Positions 25,274-33,184 of a stretch of 53,654 nucleotides of DNA are shown here, in pieces. This stretch comes from Deltaproteobacteria bacterium (lineage in GTDB: Bacteria; Desulfobacterota; Desulfobacteria; Desulfobacterales; Desulfosarcinaceae). The stretch spans positions 1 to 53,654 of the forward strand of contig PDTK01000037.1 of NCBI GenBank assembly GCA_002747175.1. Reading direction: 5' to 3'. Position 1 is the stretch's first letter; each line of letters begins with the position of its first letter. A model generated the notes under the pieces. The model did no database searches. It was not told the DNA's origin and saw nothing but the letters and a program-made list of their open reading frames with translations. Position numbers and translations under genes: made by a program.

Positions 25274-25429
25274 TGCCTGTCCAGAAATAGGTAAATTGGG
25301 TCGAGATCGAGGATTTCGCCCTGATTTTTATCTCGGGTTTTCCCGCAGGCATATGGTGGGGCTTCCGGGGATAAAAATGTTCGTATAACCAGATATCGGA
25401 CAAATTGGCCATTTCCGGATGGGCACTGA
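25274..25429. repeat. Full-length dispersed inverted-repeat element (copy 2)
   Basis: 156 bp bounded by AGTGCCTGTCCAGAAATAGG and, inverted, CCATTTCCGGATGGGCACT. This is the best-preserved copy, with terminal inverted repeats of about 25 bp and an interior closely related to 23475-23615. It has no coding capacity, so it would have to be mobilised in trans if it is mobile. Confidence 0.75.
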
Positions 25430-25479
25430 TATGGTTGAAAGAAATGAATCCGGACCCTCAATGAGGAACGAACTGAACG

Positions 25480-26406
25480 ATGACGATACCCAACCTTGGG
25501 GTCACTATTGGTGGACTGAAATTGGCAAATCCGGTCATGACCGCGTCCGGCACATTCGGATATGCGCGGGAGTTTGATCATTATATAGATCTCAACCGGC
25601 TGGGTGGAATCATCGTCAAGGGATTGTCCCTTGCGCCATCTATGGGCAATCCGCCGCCTCGCATCGTAGAGACCGATAGCGGCATGCTTAACGCCATCGG
25701 CCTTGAAAATGTGGGGCTGGATGCATTTGTGGCCGACAAACTGCCTTTTCTGAGGACCCTGTCGCCACCGCTCATTGCCAATATATATGGAAAAACCGTG
25801 GATGATTATGCCCGCCTGGCCGCTCGTATCGACGACCTGAAAGACGTCGTCGGGATGGAGGTAAATATCTCTTGTCCCAATGTGAAAGAAGGTGGTGTGG
25901 CCTTCGGGTCTGACCCGGTTCTTGCCCGCGAGGTGGTTTCCGCGGTTCGGGAACAAACGACCAAGCATCTCATGGTGAAATTGTCTCCCAATGTCACTGA
26001 TATTGCGTTCATGGCCAAGGCTGCTGAAGATGTCGGCGCCGATTCATTGTCCGTAATCAACACCATAACGGGGATGGCCATTGATCTGGCTACGCGGAGG
26101 CCTAAACTGGCCAATGTGACCGGCGGGCTGTCCGGGCCGGCTATCAAACCGGTGGCCCTGCGCATGGTCTGGCAGGTTGCACAGGCCGTTAACATTCCAG
26201 TCGTAGGGGTGGGCGGCATCATGTCGGCCGTTGACGCCCTGGAGTTTATGGTGGTGGGTGCCACCGCCGTTCAGGTCGGGACCGCCAATTTTATCGATCC
26301 GGGACGCACCATTAAAATCATTGATGGCATACAGCGATGGCTGGATCAGGAAGGTATCGATGATATCAACACCTTGATCGGAACGCTGCGAACCGATCTT
26401 GACTGA
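25480..26406 (+). CDS. pyrD: Dihydroorotate dehydrogenase, class 1B catalytic subunit
   Basis: Oxidises dihydroorotate to orotate in pyrimidine synthesis, with FMN. The TIM barrel shows NPVMTASGTFGYAREF, then the catalytic loop NISCPNVKEGG with the class 1 Cys base, and the phosphate-binding VVGVGGIMSAVDALEFMVVG. The 308-aa length and these motifs fit the class 1B enzyme (NAD-linked), which works with an iron-sulfur flavoprotein PyrK that is not encoded next to it. GAGGA lies 11 nt before the ATG. It is divergent from nfeD and convergent with the PHP gene. Confidence 0.94.
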   Translation: MTIPNLGVTIGGLKLANPVMTASGTFGYAREFDHYIDLNRLGGIIVKGLSLAPSMGNPPPRIVETDSGMLNAIGLENVGLDAFVADKLPFLRTLSPPLIANIYGKTVDDYARLAARIDDLKDVVGMEVNISCPNVKEGGVAFGSDPVLAREVVSAVREQTTKHLMVKLSPNVTDIAFMAKAAEDVGADSLSVINTITGMAIDLATRRPKLANVTGGLSGPAIKPVALRMVWQVAQAVNIPVVGVGGIMSAVDALEFMVVGATAVQVGTANFIDPGRTIKIIDGIQRWLDQEGIDDINTLIGTLRTDLD

Positions 26407-26529
26407 GGAGCGAATAACGATCACGACACAAAACAAATTTCCTGCTTATCCGCCCTTTCAAAGCCTCGTCTTCTGATGCAGGAAGCCGGTCAGGGTGGGA
26501 GCGCAGCGCGTTCTTTGCCAACAGATTCA

Positions 26530-27375
26530 TCAATTCTCCACCGGCATGCGCCAGGGGGGCCTTACCCCTGCCGCACACAGCTTTTCAATGGCTGCCGACA
26601 TATGGCTGCCAATGTCGCGCACTCCGTGGGAATCATCTCCAGGTACGATATCAATGTTCAGTTTGACGGCTTTGTCGAGAATGGGACCCGATAGATAGGG
26701 ATCTTTTTCGCCCTTGGACAGGGGGCGCAGGTTGAAGTCAAGGATCAGGTCCAGCGATTTTATCGCCTCCAGGTTGCGGACAATGCGTCGCCAGATGGCC
26801 GGTTCGAGCAAGCGTGCAGGATACGCCGGATCATGCATGCGGATGATGTCCATATGGCCGACCACCTGCGGATGCAAGGTTTGAATCATCTCGTACTGCT
26901 GGTCGAAATAGGAGATATACAATTCATTCAGACCGCCGCAGCGTTCGGTGGCACGCAGATAGCTGGCGCGGTCGTAGTCGAAGGGGATATCTTGCACATG
27001 GTGAACGGATCCGACGATGTAGTCGGGGACGAAACGATCCATGAGCTTTTTTGCGAGATCAAGGCTCCCGCGGGTGTATTCCGTTTCGAAGCCTGCCAGA
27101 ATGCGAATTCGGTCCGCGTATCGCTTCTGCAGTTCACGGCAGGTGGCCATGTAGTCAGCGAATCGATCCATCAGCGAAACCACATCCCAACCGTCCCGCT
27201 TTTCTTCCGGGTAGACGAACTCTTTTGAGGCCGGCGGCATATGTTCGGTGATGCCCACCCAGGCATAACCCTGCCGGCAGTAAGCCTGGATGATCGCTTC
27301 CAGGGTATCCCGGGCATGGGAACAGAACTGCCCGCTGTGCCCGCCATGCACGGATACGGGCCCAGAGTAAGTCAT
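26530..27375 (-). CDS. PHP-domain phosphoesterase, histidinol-phosphatase-like
   Basis: A 281-residue PHP-superfamily metal-dependent phosphoesterase. The N-terminal metal motif reads SVHGGHSGQFCSHARDTL, followed by VGITEHMPP, AGFETEY, VGSVHHV, GHMDIIRM and the last metal ligands GDDSHGV. HisK-type histidinol phosphatases share this plan, and histidine synthesis is the likely role, but no his gene is nearby. In the first motif the two His are spaced HGGH instead of the usual HxH. A perfect AAGGAGGT lies before the ATG at 27375, so the longer frame to 27408 is rejected. It is the last gene after the ETF genes, 156 nt downstream. Confidence 0.75.
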   Translation of the reverse strand: MTYSGPVSVHGGHSGQFCSHARDTLEAIIQAYCRQGYAWVGITEHMPPASKEFVYPEEKRDGWDVVSLMDRFADYMATCRELQKRYADRIRILAGFETEYTRGSLDLAKKLMDRFVPDYIVGSVHHVQDIPFDYDRASYLRATERCGGLNELYISYFDQQYEMIQTLHPQVVGHMDIIRMHDPAYPARLLEPAIWRRIVRNLEAIKSLDLILDFNLRPLSKGEKDPYLSGPILDKAVKLNIDIVPGDDSHGVRDIGSHMSAAIEKLCAAGVRPPWRMPVEN

Positions 27376-27531
27376 GCTGCGGACCTCCTTTTTTTCATCA
27401 ATCTCCACGAGAATTCTTGCGTTTGCCTAACAGCACCCGGTCGCTGCGGAGAACGATAACGGCCACCCCCATCAGCCGCCTTTCCGGCAGGCGGGTTCTG
27501 TTTTCCGTCATCCGTTTTTCGACCGTGGCTT

Positions 27532-29193
27532 TCATATTGTGTAAAGAAGGACCAGGCAACGGGTGATTTCCGATGACAGGCTTTTGAGTTTATGCGGGGT
27601 GTTGGAATGAAAGTGAATGGAATCTTCCTTTTTAAGGACCTGTGGCTTGTTTCCCAGGGTGACTTCAAGCTCCCCTTCCATAACGAAGATGAACTCTTCT
27701 CCCTCATGCTTGTAAGCCACCGGCTTGTGGTCCTGGTGCGGCTCAATGGTGACCATGAAGGCCCTCAGGTGATCGTTTTCGGCACCGGATGTCAGCGACT
27801 GATAGGCGTTATTGCCGGTCCGTTTGACGTATGCCTCGGTCCGCTGGTTGCGGATACGGGATCTTTCTTCATCCCGTAAAAATGTGTCCGGATCCACTTG
27901 ATAGGCCTGTGAGAGGCGCAGGATGAAAGCCACCGGCGGAGAGAAGTCTCCGGACTCGACGCTGGCGATGAACTCCGGTGTCTGACCGGTGATCTTAGCC
28001 AGGTGCTCCCGCGACCACCCCTGGGTTTCACGCAGGATTTTGAGTTTTTCTCCGAACCCCGTTTTTCGGGATGTGTCCAGTCCTTCTGAACACGCATCGT
28101 CGGCCAATTGGCGCATGACCGCCTGGCGGGTTCTCGCAATCAAAAGGGGCAGAAAGGTCGAAACCTCCGCTACCACGCCGATGTCGGCCAGTTGAAATAT
28201 GGGGGCGGACGGATCACGGTCGATGGCCACGATGGTGCCTGCATCCGTAATGCCGGCAGTGTATTGAACGGCTCCGGATGTTCCGATGGTGATGAGCAGT
28301 TTGGGGCGTACGGTCTTTCCGGTCTGGCCGATGAGACGATTTTCGGCCACCCAGTGGTTGAGAACCGGGGGGCGGGTCGCTCCCACCTGTCCGGCCAGGG
28401 CTCGGGCCAGTTGCCGCGCCTTTCCGAAGTTTTCCACACTGCCCAAACCGGCCCCGCCCACGACTACGGTCCTGGCAGATTCCAGATCATCTTCGGCAGG
28501 CCGGGCGCTCTGCGTGGAAACCCGTCGAATGCTGTCGTTTGTCGGGACGGTGTCGACAATTTCGCGGACAACGCTTCCTTTCCCCGATGTATTCAGACGG
28601 CTTTTGGCCCCATGGGGCTGTACCGTGGCGAATCCGGTTCCCCAACCCGGTGCAAAGGTGATTTCGGACATGATCTTTCCGCCCCAGGCAGGGCAGAGTC
28701 CCACAATGCTTCCGTCCTTTCCGACCGCGAGTTCAACGCAGTCGGCAATCAGGCCGCTCCCGGCGGATGCCGATACCCGGGCAGCCAGTTCCCGGCCGAA
28801 ATCGGTCAGCGGGAACAGAACCAGGCGGGGCGCTTTCTCTTTAATGATGGGGCTCAGGGCGTCGGCGCAAAGATGGGGCGTTGGCGTTTCGAACCGATCG
28901 TTTTCGAAATAGCGCACTTCGTTTGCCCCCCGGGCGAAAGCTTCGTCATCAACGGTTCCATCCATGGTACAGGCATCCCCTTGTGACGACGTCAACGGCT
29001 CGGGGGGACCGTTGGTCAACAGGAACAGAACCAGTCGATCCCCGATTTCACCGGCGAGGCCGGCGGCCTTGGCCAATACCTGAAAACTGCTGTCCAGCAA
29101 CTGACGGCTGCGCAGATCGCCGAAGACCCAGATTTCGCCGCCGGTCTTTGCGGTTATGTTTGAAGACGGGCTATTCATGGAGATGTCGTTCAC
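27532..29193 (-). CDS. EtfA (electron transfer flavoprotein alpha) fused to an XRE-cupin regulator
   Basis: A 553-residue fusion. Residues ~18-235 are the ETF alpha N-terminal domain. Residues ~238-360 are the FAD-binding domain with VVVGGAGLGSVENF, GQTGKTV (289-295), ITIGTSGAVQYTAGI and AIDRDPSAPIFQLADIG, so FAD binding looks intact. Residues ~378-440 form an XRE-type helix-turn-helix (EKLKILRETQGWSREHLAKI). Residues ~475-552 form a cupin (HEGEEFIFVMEGELEVTLG). Each half is a complete standard module. It follows etfB by 71 nt and an acyl-CoA dehydrogenase, so the flavoprotein half probably takes electrons from that enzyme while the other half may regulate. The start is GTG 29193 or ATG 29178; neither has a strong ribosome binding site. 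Confidence 0.9.
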   Translation of the reverse strand: MNDISMNSPSSNITAKTGGEIWVFGDLRSRQLLDSSFQVLAKAAGLAGEIGDRLVLFLLTNGPPEPLTSSQGDACTMDGTVDDEAFARGANEVRYFENDRFETPTPHLCADALSPIIKEKAPRLVLFPLTDFGRELAARVSASAGSGLIADCVELAVGKDGSIVGLCPAWGGKIMSEITFAPGWGTGFATVQPHGAKSRLNTSGKGSVVREIVDTVPTNDSIRRVSTQSARPAEDDLESARTVVVGGAGLGSVENFGKARQLARALAGQVGATRPPVLNHWVAENRLIGQTGKTVRPKLLITIGTSGAVQYTAGITDAGTIVAIDRDPSAPIFQLADIGVVAEVSTFLPLLIARTRQAVMRQLADDACSEGLDTSRKTGFGEKLKILRETQGWSREHLAKITGQTPEFIASVESGDFSPPVAFILRLSQAYQVDPDTFLRDEERSRIRNQRTEAYVKRTGNNAYQSLTSGAENDHLRAFMVTIEPHQDHKPVAYKHEGEEFIFVMEGELEVTLGNKPQVLKKEDSIHFHSNTPHKLKSLSSEITRCLVLLYTI

Positions 29194-29264
29194 ACTTTCG
29201 GTTTGATGGCATTATCGTTTTCATTCCAATGGCGCTGGTCAGGCCAGCAATATACCCGCCTGCA

Positions 29265-30035
29265 TCACCCGATCAGGCCGCTTTCGGTCAACTGCCGGAT
29301 CAGAGCATCGGCCTGCTGTTCGGGGGGGCCTTCAATCAATTGACAAGTGCGTTCTTTTTTCAATGTGCGCATGGAAAGCACCCGGGTCGGGGAACCGGTA
29401 TTACCCACCTGTTCTGGGGCCAGCCCGAGTCGGTCCATGGCAATCGTTTCAACGGTGCGCTCGTCGAAGGCTTCGGCGATCATTCCCAAACCGGGGTCTT
29501 TGGGCGATACCGTTGCGGGCTGGACGGTTAGCGCCGCCGGCAGGTCCAGTTCATAGGTCTCCAAGAACTCGTCAATGCTGCGTGTAACTGTCACCATTTG
29601 GTCATCTGCCTGTATTTGTCGGGCCCCGGAGAGCATGGGAAGCCCCAGCAGAACCGCCGTCTGGATGCCGACCTGGCCGGTGTCGGAATCGGATGTACGT
29701 GTTCCGAACAACACCAGGTCAAAGGGTGCCAGGTGTTTGATTCCGGCGCATAACGCCGTGGATGTCGCCAGGGTGTCGGATCCGGCCATGACTGGATCGC
29801 AAAGCAGTACGGCCCGATCGGCCCCACCGGCCATGGCTTCCCGCAAGCTCGCTTCAGCGGATGGCGGTCCCATTGAAAGGGCCGTCACCGAACCGCCGCA
29901 GGCAGATTTGAGTTGCACGGCAATTTCCAGGGCAGGGCGGTCAAAAGGATTGAGTACACATTTGTCGGCCGTACGGACAATCTTTCCTTTGGGGGCATCG
30001 ATAACGACAGATTTGATGCAGACGATGATGTGCAA
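29265..30035 (-). CDS. etfB: Electron transfer flavoprotein beta subunit
   Basis: Partner of EtfA; the heterodimer carries electrons from acyl-CoA dehydrogenase. The protein has the ETF beta/USP fold: HIIVCIKSV, then TADKCVLNPFDRPALEIAVQ, GADRAVLLCDP, SDTLATSTALCAGI, and the signature FGTRTSDSDTGQVGIQTAVL that holds AMP. The best start is TTG at 30035 with GGAG 8 nt upstream, giving 256 aa. The longer frame to 30071 translates a GGTTC-rich tandem repeat and is not credible. The gene lies between the acyl-CoA dehydrogenase and the EtfA fusion. Confidence 0.9.
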   Translation of the reverse strand: MHIIVCIKSVVIDAPKGKIVRTADKCVLNPFDRPALEIAVQLKSACGGSVTALSMGPPSAEASLREAMAGGADRAVLLCDPVMAGSDTLATSTALCAGIKHLAPFDLVLFGTRTSDSDTGQVGIQTAVLLGLPMLSGARQIQADDQMVTVTRSIDEFLETYELDLPAALTVQPATVSPKDPGLGMIAEAFDERTVETIAMDRLGLAPEQVGNTGSPTRVLSMRTLKKERTCQLIEGPPEQQADALIRQLTESGLIG

Positions 30036-30049
30036 GAGGGGAGCTCCAT

Positions 30050-30083
30050 GGGTTCGGGGTTCAGGGTTCAAAGGTTCGGGGTT
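30050..30083. repeat. Heptamer-type tandem repeat, GGGTTCA unit
   Basis: Three consecutive 7-nt units (GGGTTCG, GGGTTCA, GGGTTCA at 30050-30070) are followed by two shifted ones in the etfB-acyl-CoA dehydrogenase spacer. This is one of four such intergenic arrays in the window. Confidence 0.6.
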
Positions 30084-30107
30084 TTTCGATCCGTGTTACC
30101 CGATTTT

Positions 30108-31250
30108 CTATTCCGCCATCACACTTTTGGCGATCACCATGCGATGGACTTCCGAGGTCCCTTCATAAATACGGGTGACGCGGGCATCACGGTAGTAGCG
30201 TTCCACTGGATAGGCTTTGCTGTAGCCGTAGCCACCGTGAATCTGAACAGCCAGATCCGTAACCTGGTCAGCGGCCTCGGCGGCAAACAGTTTGGCCATG
30301 GCGGACGCCCTGGAAAAGGACAACTGCCTGTCTTTCAGCATCGCCGCTCGGTAAACCATCATTCTGGCTGCATCCACCTGGGTGGCCATGTCGGCGATCA
30401 TGGTCTGGATGCTCTGGTGGCGCTTGATGGGTACCCCGAACTGGCGCCGCTGCCGGGCGTAGCGTACGGCCTCTTCCAGGGCTGCCTGGGCGATTCCCAC
30501 GGCTTGGGCGGCGATGCCCATGCGGCCGGTATCCAGGGCGGCCAGGCCGATTTTCAGCCCCATGCCCTCGCGGCCCAAAAGATTCGCCGTCGGCAGGCGG
30601 CAATCGTGCAGACAGATGGAGCAGACCGGGTTGGCACGCATGCCGCACAGATCTTCCAGATCTCCCACGACGAAGCCCGACGTCCCGCGTTCGGCCACCA
30701 CCACGCTGATGCCCCGGGGCCCGGCGGCCGGATCGGTTCGGCAGAAAATCAGGCAGATGTCGGCCACACCGCCGTTGGTCACGAACACTTTGTTGGCGTT
30801 GACCAGGTATGCATTTTCAACGGCCAGGGCTGTGGATTCGATGCCGGCGGCGTCGGAGCCCGCATTGGGTTCCGTCAGGCAGAAGGCGCCGATTTTTTCC
30901 CCCCGGGCCAGGGGCGCGGCCCATCGCTCGATTTGTTCCGGGTTGCCGAAGGCCAGGATGGGATAGAGGGCAACGGAGTTGTGCACCGTGACACAAAGAC
31001 CGATGGCGGCGCTGACCCGTGAAATTTCCTCAATGACGATGGCGTAGCTGACCGCATCCAGGTCCGCACCGCCGATGGATGTCGGCGCCTGGATGCCGAA
31101 ATAGCCCAGTTTTCCCATTTTTTCGATGACGTCCCAGGGAAAGCGGGCCTCCTGGTCGATCTGGGCAGCGATTGGACGCAGTTCCCGTTCGCAAAAGCGG
31201 CGTACCGATCGACGTATGATGCGGTGTTTTTTTTCAAGCAGTTGGTCCAT
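30108..31250 (-). CDS. Acyl-CoA dehydrogenase
   Basis: FAD enzyme making the alpha-beta double bond in an acyl-CoA, feeding electrons to the ETF encoded just downstream. It shows FCLTEPNAGSDAAGIESTAL (FAD/substrate loop), VFVTNGGVADICLIFCRT, RRQFGVPIKRHQSIQ, the QIHGGYGYSKAYPVERYYRD block and IYEGTSEV with the catalytic Glu at about residue 363. The length of 380 aa is standard. The chain-length or branched-chain preference cannot be read reliably. CAGGT lies 6 nt before the ATG. A perfect 14-bp palindrome lies about 80 nt upstream. Confidence 0.92.
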   Translation of the reverse strand: MDQLLEKKHRIIRRSVRRFCERELRPIAAQIDQEARFPWDVIEKMGKLGYFGIQAPTSIGGADLDAVSYAIVIEEISRVSAAIGLCVTVHNSVALYPILAFGNPEQIERWAAPLARGEKIGAFCLTEPNAGSDAAGIESTALAVENAYLVNANKVFVTNGGVADICLIFCRTDPAAGPRGISVVVAERGTSGFVVGDLEDLCGMRANPVCSICLHDCRLPTANLLGREGMGLKIGLAALDTGRMGIAAQAVGIAQAALEEAVRYARQRRQFGVPIKRHQSIQTMIADMATQVDAARMMVYRAAMLKDRQLSFSRASAMAKLFAAEAADQVTDLAVQIHGGYGYSKAYPVERYYRDARVTRIYEGTSEVHRMVIAKSVMAE

Positions 31251-31328
31251 AAAACCTGTATACCTGATAACAATTGCCTGAGTTGAGCCATTGGCAATTG
31301 GCTTTTAGCAATTCGCAAAATGATTCTG

Positions 31329-31342
31329 TTTCGTTAACGAAA
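31329..31342. promoter_or_regulatory. Perfect 14-bp palindrome, candidate operator of the acyl-CoA dehydrogenase/ETF operon
   Basis: TTTCGTTAACGAAA is perfectly self-complementary and lies 79-92 nt upstream of the acyl-CoA dehydrogenase ATG. Dimeric helix-turn-helix regulators bind sites of this shape; the EtfA-XRE-cupin protein or a TetR-type fatty-acid regulator are candidates. Confidence 0.4.
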
Positions 31343-31400
31343 GGCATGACACCACCTGCTGGGTTAAGCCTGGATGTCATGTAACTATCTGAAACAAAAA

Positions 31401-31432
31401 GGCTAAGCGCTAACGGCTAAAAGCGAATCGCT
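31401..31432. repeat. Heptamer-type tandem repeat, GCTAA unit
   Basis: GCTAA recurs at exactly 7-nt steps (31402, 31409, 31416) within GGCTAAG CGCTAAC GGCTAAA, followed by decaying units. Confidence 0.6.
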
Positions 31433-31723
31433 TATTTTAACAATTGGTTGGTTTTCGCATGCCACAAGGCCGACAGGATCTTGATGCAGCTATCAGAAAA
31501 CATACCCGCCGTCAATGACCCCGGATATTCTTCAGGGATTCCCGGTGAACGTCCAACCCTTAATCGGACGAAGTCGAAATCGATTCATTGCGGATTCGGG
31601 CTTTCCGGTCGGACGTTCATCTCGCTTGACAACCTTGGCGCCAAACCGGTAGGTAGGGCCCATCCGGTATGGAAGTGAATGGTTGAATCGTTGCCGTATC
31701 CCAAGACAGAGGAGACTGATACC

Positions 31724-32071
31724 ATGGAAGCAGATTGCCTGTTTTGCAAGATTGCCCACGGCCAGATGGATACCGAGTTTTTGTACGAAAATGACAACCT
31801 GGTGGTTTTCCGGGACATCAATCCACATGCACCGGTACATCTGCTGATTGTCCCCAAACGTCACATCCGCAGCATCAACGACCTTACTGCGGGTGACGAC
31901 GCGATTCTGGCGGAACTGTTCATGACCGCCAGGGAGATGGCCAAAAAAGAAGGTGTAAACAAAACCGGTTATAAATTGCTTTTCAATGTGGAAAAGGGCG
32001 GCGGCCAGATGATTTTTCATCTGCATCTGCATCTCATGGGGGGCTGGCAGTCGTCTGCGGGAAATCCATGA
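31724..32071 (+). CDS. HIT-family nucleotide-binding hydrolase (HinT-like)
   Basis: A 115-residue histidine-triad protein, expected to hydrolyse phosphoramidate or acyl-adenylate bonds on purine nucleotides. The N-terminus has the Cys pair CLFCKI, then NLVVFRDINPHAPVHLLIVP and the triad HLHLHLMGG near the C-terminus. The ATG at 31724 is supported by AGAGGAG 9 nt upstream; a longer frame from 31679 is less likely. It appears to be a single-gene unit. Confidence 0.93.
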   Translation: MEADCLFCKIAHGQMDTEFLYENDNLVVFRDINPHAPVHLLIVPKRHIRSINDLTAGDDAILAELFMTAREMAKKEGVNKTGYKLLFNVEKGGGQMIFHLHLHLMGGWQSSAGNP

Positions 32072-32173
32072 TTCAACGGGCAGGTGCTTGTCGTCAATGC
32101 CGGTCGGGTAGCGATCGGGCCGCCGAAGCGGCCCGGTGCATCAAAACCGAAATGACCGCATGGGACATTTGAA

Positions 32174-33061
32174 TCACTCGATGGTGTGTTCCACAATCGG
32201 CGCATCGGAAACGGTCTGATCCGGTTCCGGTGGGGGCAATTGGATGACCGGTCGTGGAATCGTGACCGGAGGCACAGCTTTTGTCTGGCGTTTTGACAGC
32301 GCGTCTATTCGCGTCTCGAGTGCATTGATCTTTTTGATCAGGCCGGCCATTTTTTTGTCTATTTCACGCAGGCGATCCTTGACCATTTCCTGGATTGCCA
32401 GTCGTTCCAAACCCAGCGCCAGATTCATGGCGTCCTTACTCAGTTTCTCGGTCTCAATCCCTTGCAGGGTCTTTTCCATGCGTTCCAGCCGACTCTGATC
32501 CTTTTTCATGGCCTGGGCCATGAGAAGAATCTGGCTGGACAACTCATCGTCGAAGTTGTCGAATGCGCCGCTTAAAGATGCCAGGTTCTTTTTCAATTCA
32601 ACTGCCGCGTTCATGGCTTCGTCCGCTTTTGCCGTAACCGTCTGGGCTGCGGTACGATCCAGCTTGGCTTCGTCGATCCGGTCAATCTTGGAGATGGCCT
32701 TTTTCAAATTGACATGCAGGGATGCCGCCGCCGTATCCATTTTGGTATTGAATGCCTCAAACGCCTGTTCCAGTTTGGTGTGCTTCAACGAGAGATTTGA
32801 AAAGCGGGCCTCCATATCCCTGGATAATTTTTGAACCCCCACAGAACCGGATGTCTGTGTGCGGGTCACCCGTTTTTTGATGTCCAGGTAGGCGACGGCG
32901 AGGACCACCGCCAACAGACAAGGAATCAAAATGGTAATCAGGGTCAGCCGGGATCCGAGTTTTTCCAGGCGCAGGTTTTCCACATCTGACATGTAGACGG
33001 AATCCGGCGGACTGTCTTGATCCCGGATGGTGAACCGGGTTGAATCGTCGCTATCGTTCAT
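32174..33061 (-). CDS. Single-pass membrane protein with long periplasmic coiled coil
   Basis: A 295-residue protein of unknown function. An acidic N-terminal tail of about 38 residues precedes one transmembrane helix (LTLITILIPCLLAVVLAVAY), then about 190 residues of Lys/Ala/Glu coiled coil, and a Pro-rich C-terminus (VPPVTIPRPVIQLPPPEP). The layout resembles other membrane-anchored coiled-coil proteins in this window (51632-52321, 52374-53165). The ATG at 33061 was chosen, because the upstream extension translates a heptamer repeat. The ribosome binding site is weak. It lies downstream of guaA on the same strand. Confidence 0.65.
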   Translation of the reverse strand: MNDSDDSTRFTIRDQDSPPDSVYMSDVENLRLEKLGSRLTLITILIPCLLAVVLAVAYLDIKKRVTRTQTSGSVGVQKLSRDMEARFSNLSLKHTKLEQAFEAFNTKMDTAAASLHVNLKKAISKIDRIDEAKLDRTAAQTVTAKADEAMNAAVELKKNLASLSGAFDNFDDELSSQILLMAQAMKKDQSRLERMEKTLQGIETEKLSKDAMNLALGLERLAIQEMVKDRLREIDKKMAGLIKKINALETRIDALSKRQTKAVPPVTIPRPVIQLPPPEPDQTVSDAPIVEHTIE

Positions 33062-33078
33062 CGGTGCGTTGTTTCCAT

Positions 33079-33113
33079 ATTCAAAATTCGAAGTTGGACG
33101 TTCGATGTTCACT
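33079..33113. repeat. Heptamer-type tandem repeat, GTTCGAT-like unit
   Basis: Five consecutive 7-nt units ATTCAAA, ATTCGAA, GTTGGAC, GTTCGAT, GTTCACT in exact register between guaA and the coiled-coil gene. It is the clearest of the four arrays. Confidence 0.65.
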
Positions 33114-33153
33114 GGTTTGGCTTCTAGCCCCTTTCGAGGGGGCTTCATCAAAC

Positions 33154-33178
33154 CACCCGCTCGGCGGGTGATTTTTTT
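33154..33178 (+). terminator. Strong plus-strand intrinsic terminator between two minus-strand genes
   Basis: CACCCGC (33154-33160), loop TCG, GCGGGTG (33164-33170), then A and seven T. A second small hairpin CCCC-TTTCGA-GGGG lies just before it. On the minus strand, where guaA is read, the T run would be upstream, so the orientation does not suit the flanking genes. Confidence 0.55.
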
Positions 33179-33184
33179 AAACCT

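Larger units (their letters stand above)
24974..25479. other. Spacer between nfeD and pyrD, 506 nt
   Basis: No gene is convincing here. It contains a 27-nt dispersed repeat (25071-25097) and a complete inverted-repeat element (25274-25429). The divergent promoters must lie around 25100-25270 and 25430-25470, but no strong -35/-10 pair stands out. Confidence 0.5.
31251..31723. other. Spacer with palindrome and heptamer repeat, 473 nt
   Basis: No gene is credible here; a frame at 31448-31678 has no ribosome binding site or recognisable protein. The spacer holds the palindrome at 31329-31342, a GCTAA heptamer array at 31401-31432, and a related ATTGGCA/ATTGGCT pair near 31289-31302. Confidence 0.5.

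Noticed and set aside
25264..25968. A 234-codon minus frame covering the repeat and part of pyrD
   Set aside because: It is antisense to pyrD and to a repeat element, with no supporting motifs.
31448..31678. A 76-codon frame before the HIT gene
   Set aside because: It has no Shine-Dalgarno sequence and no recognisable protein, and lies in a repeat-bearing spacer.
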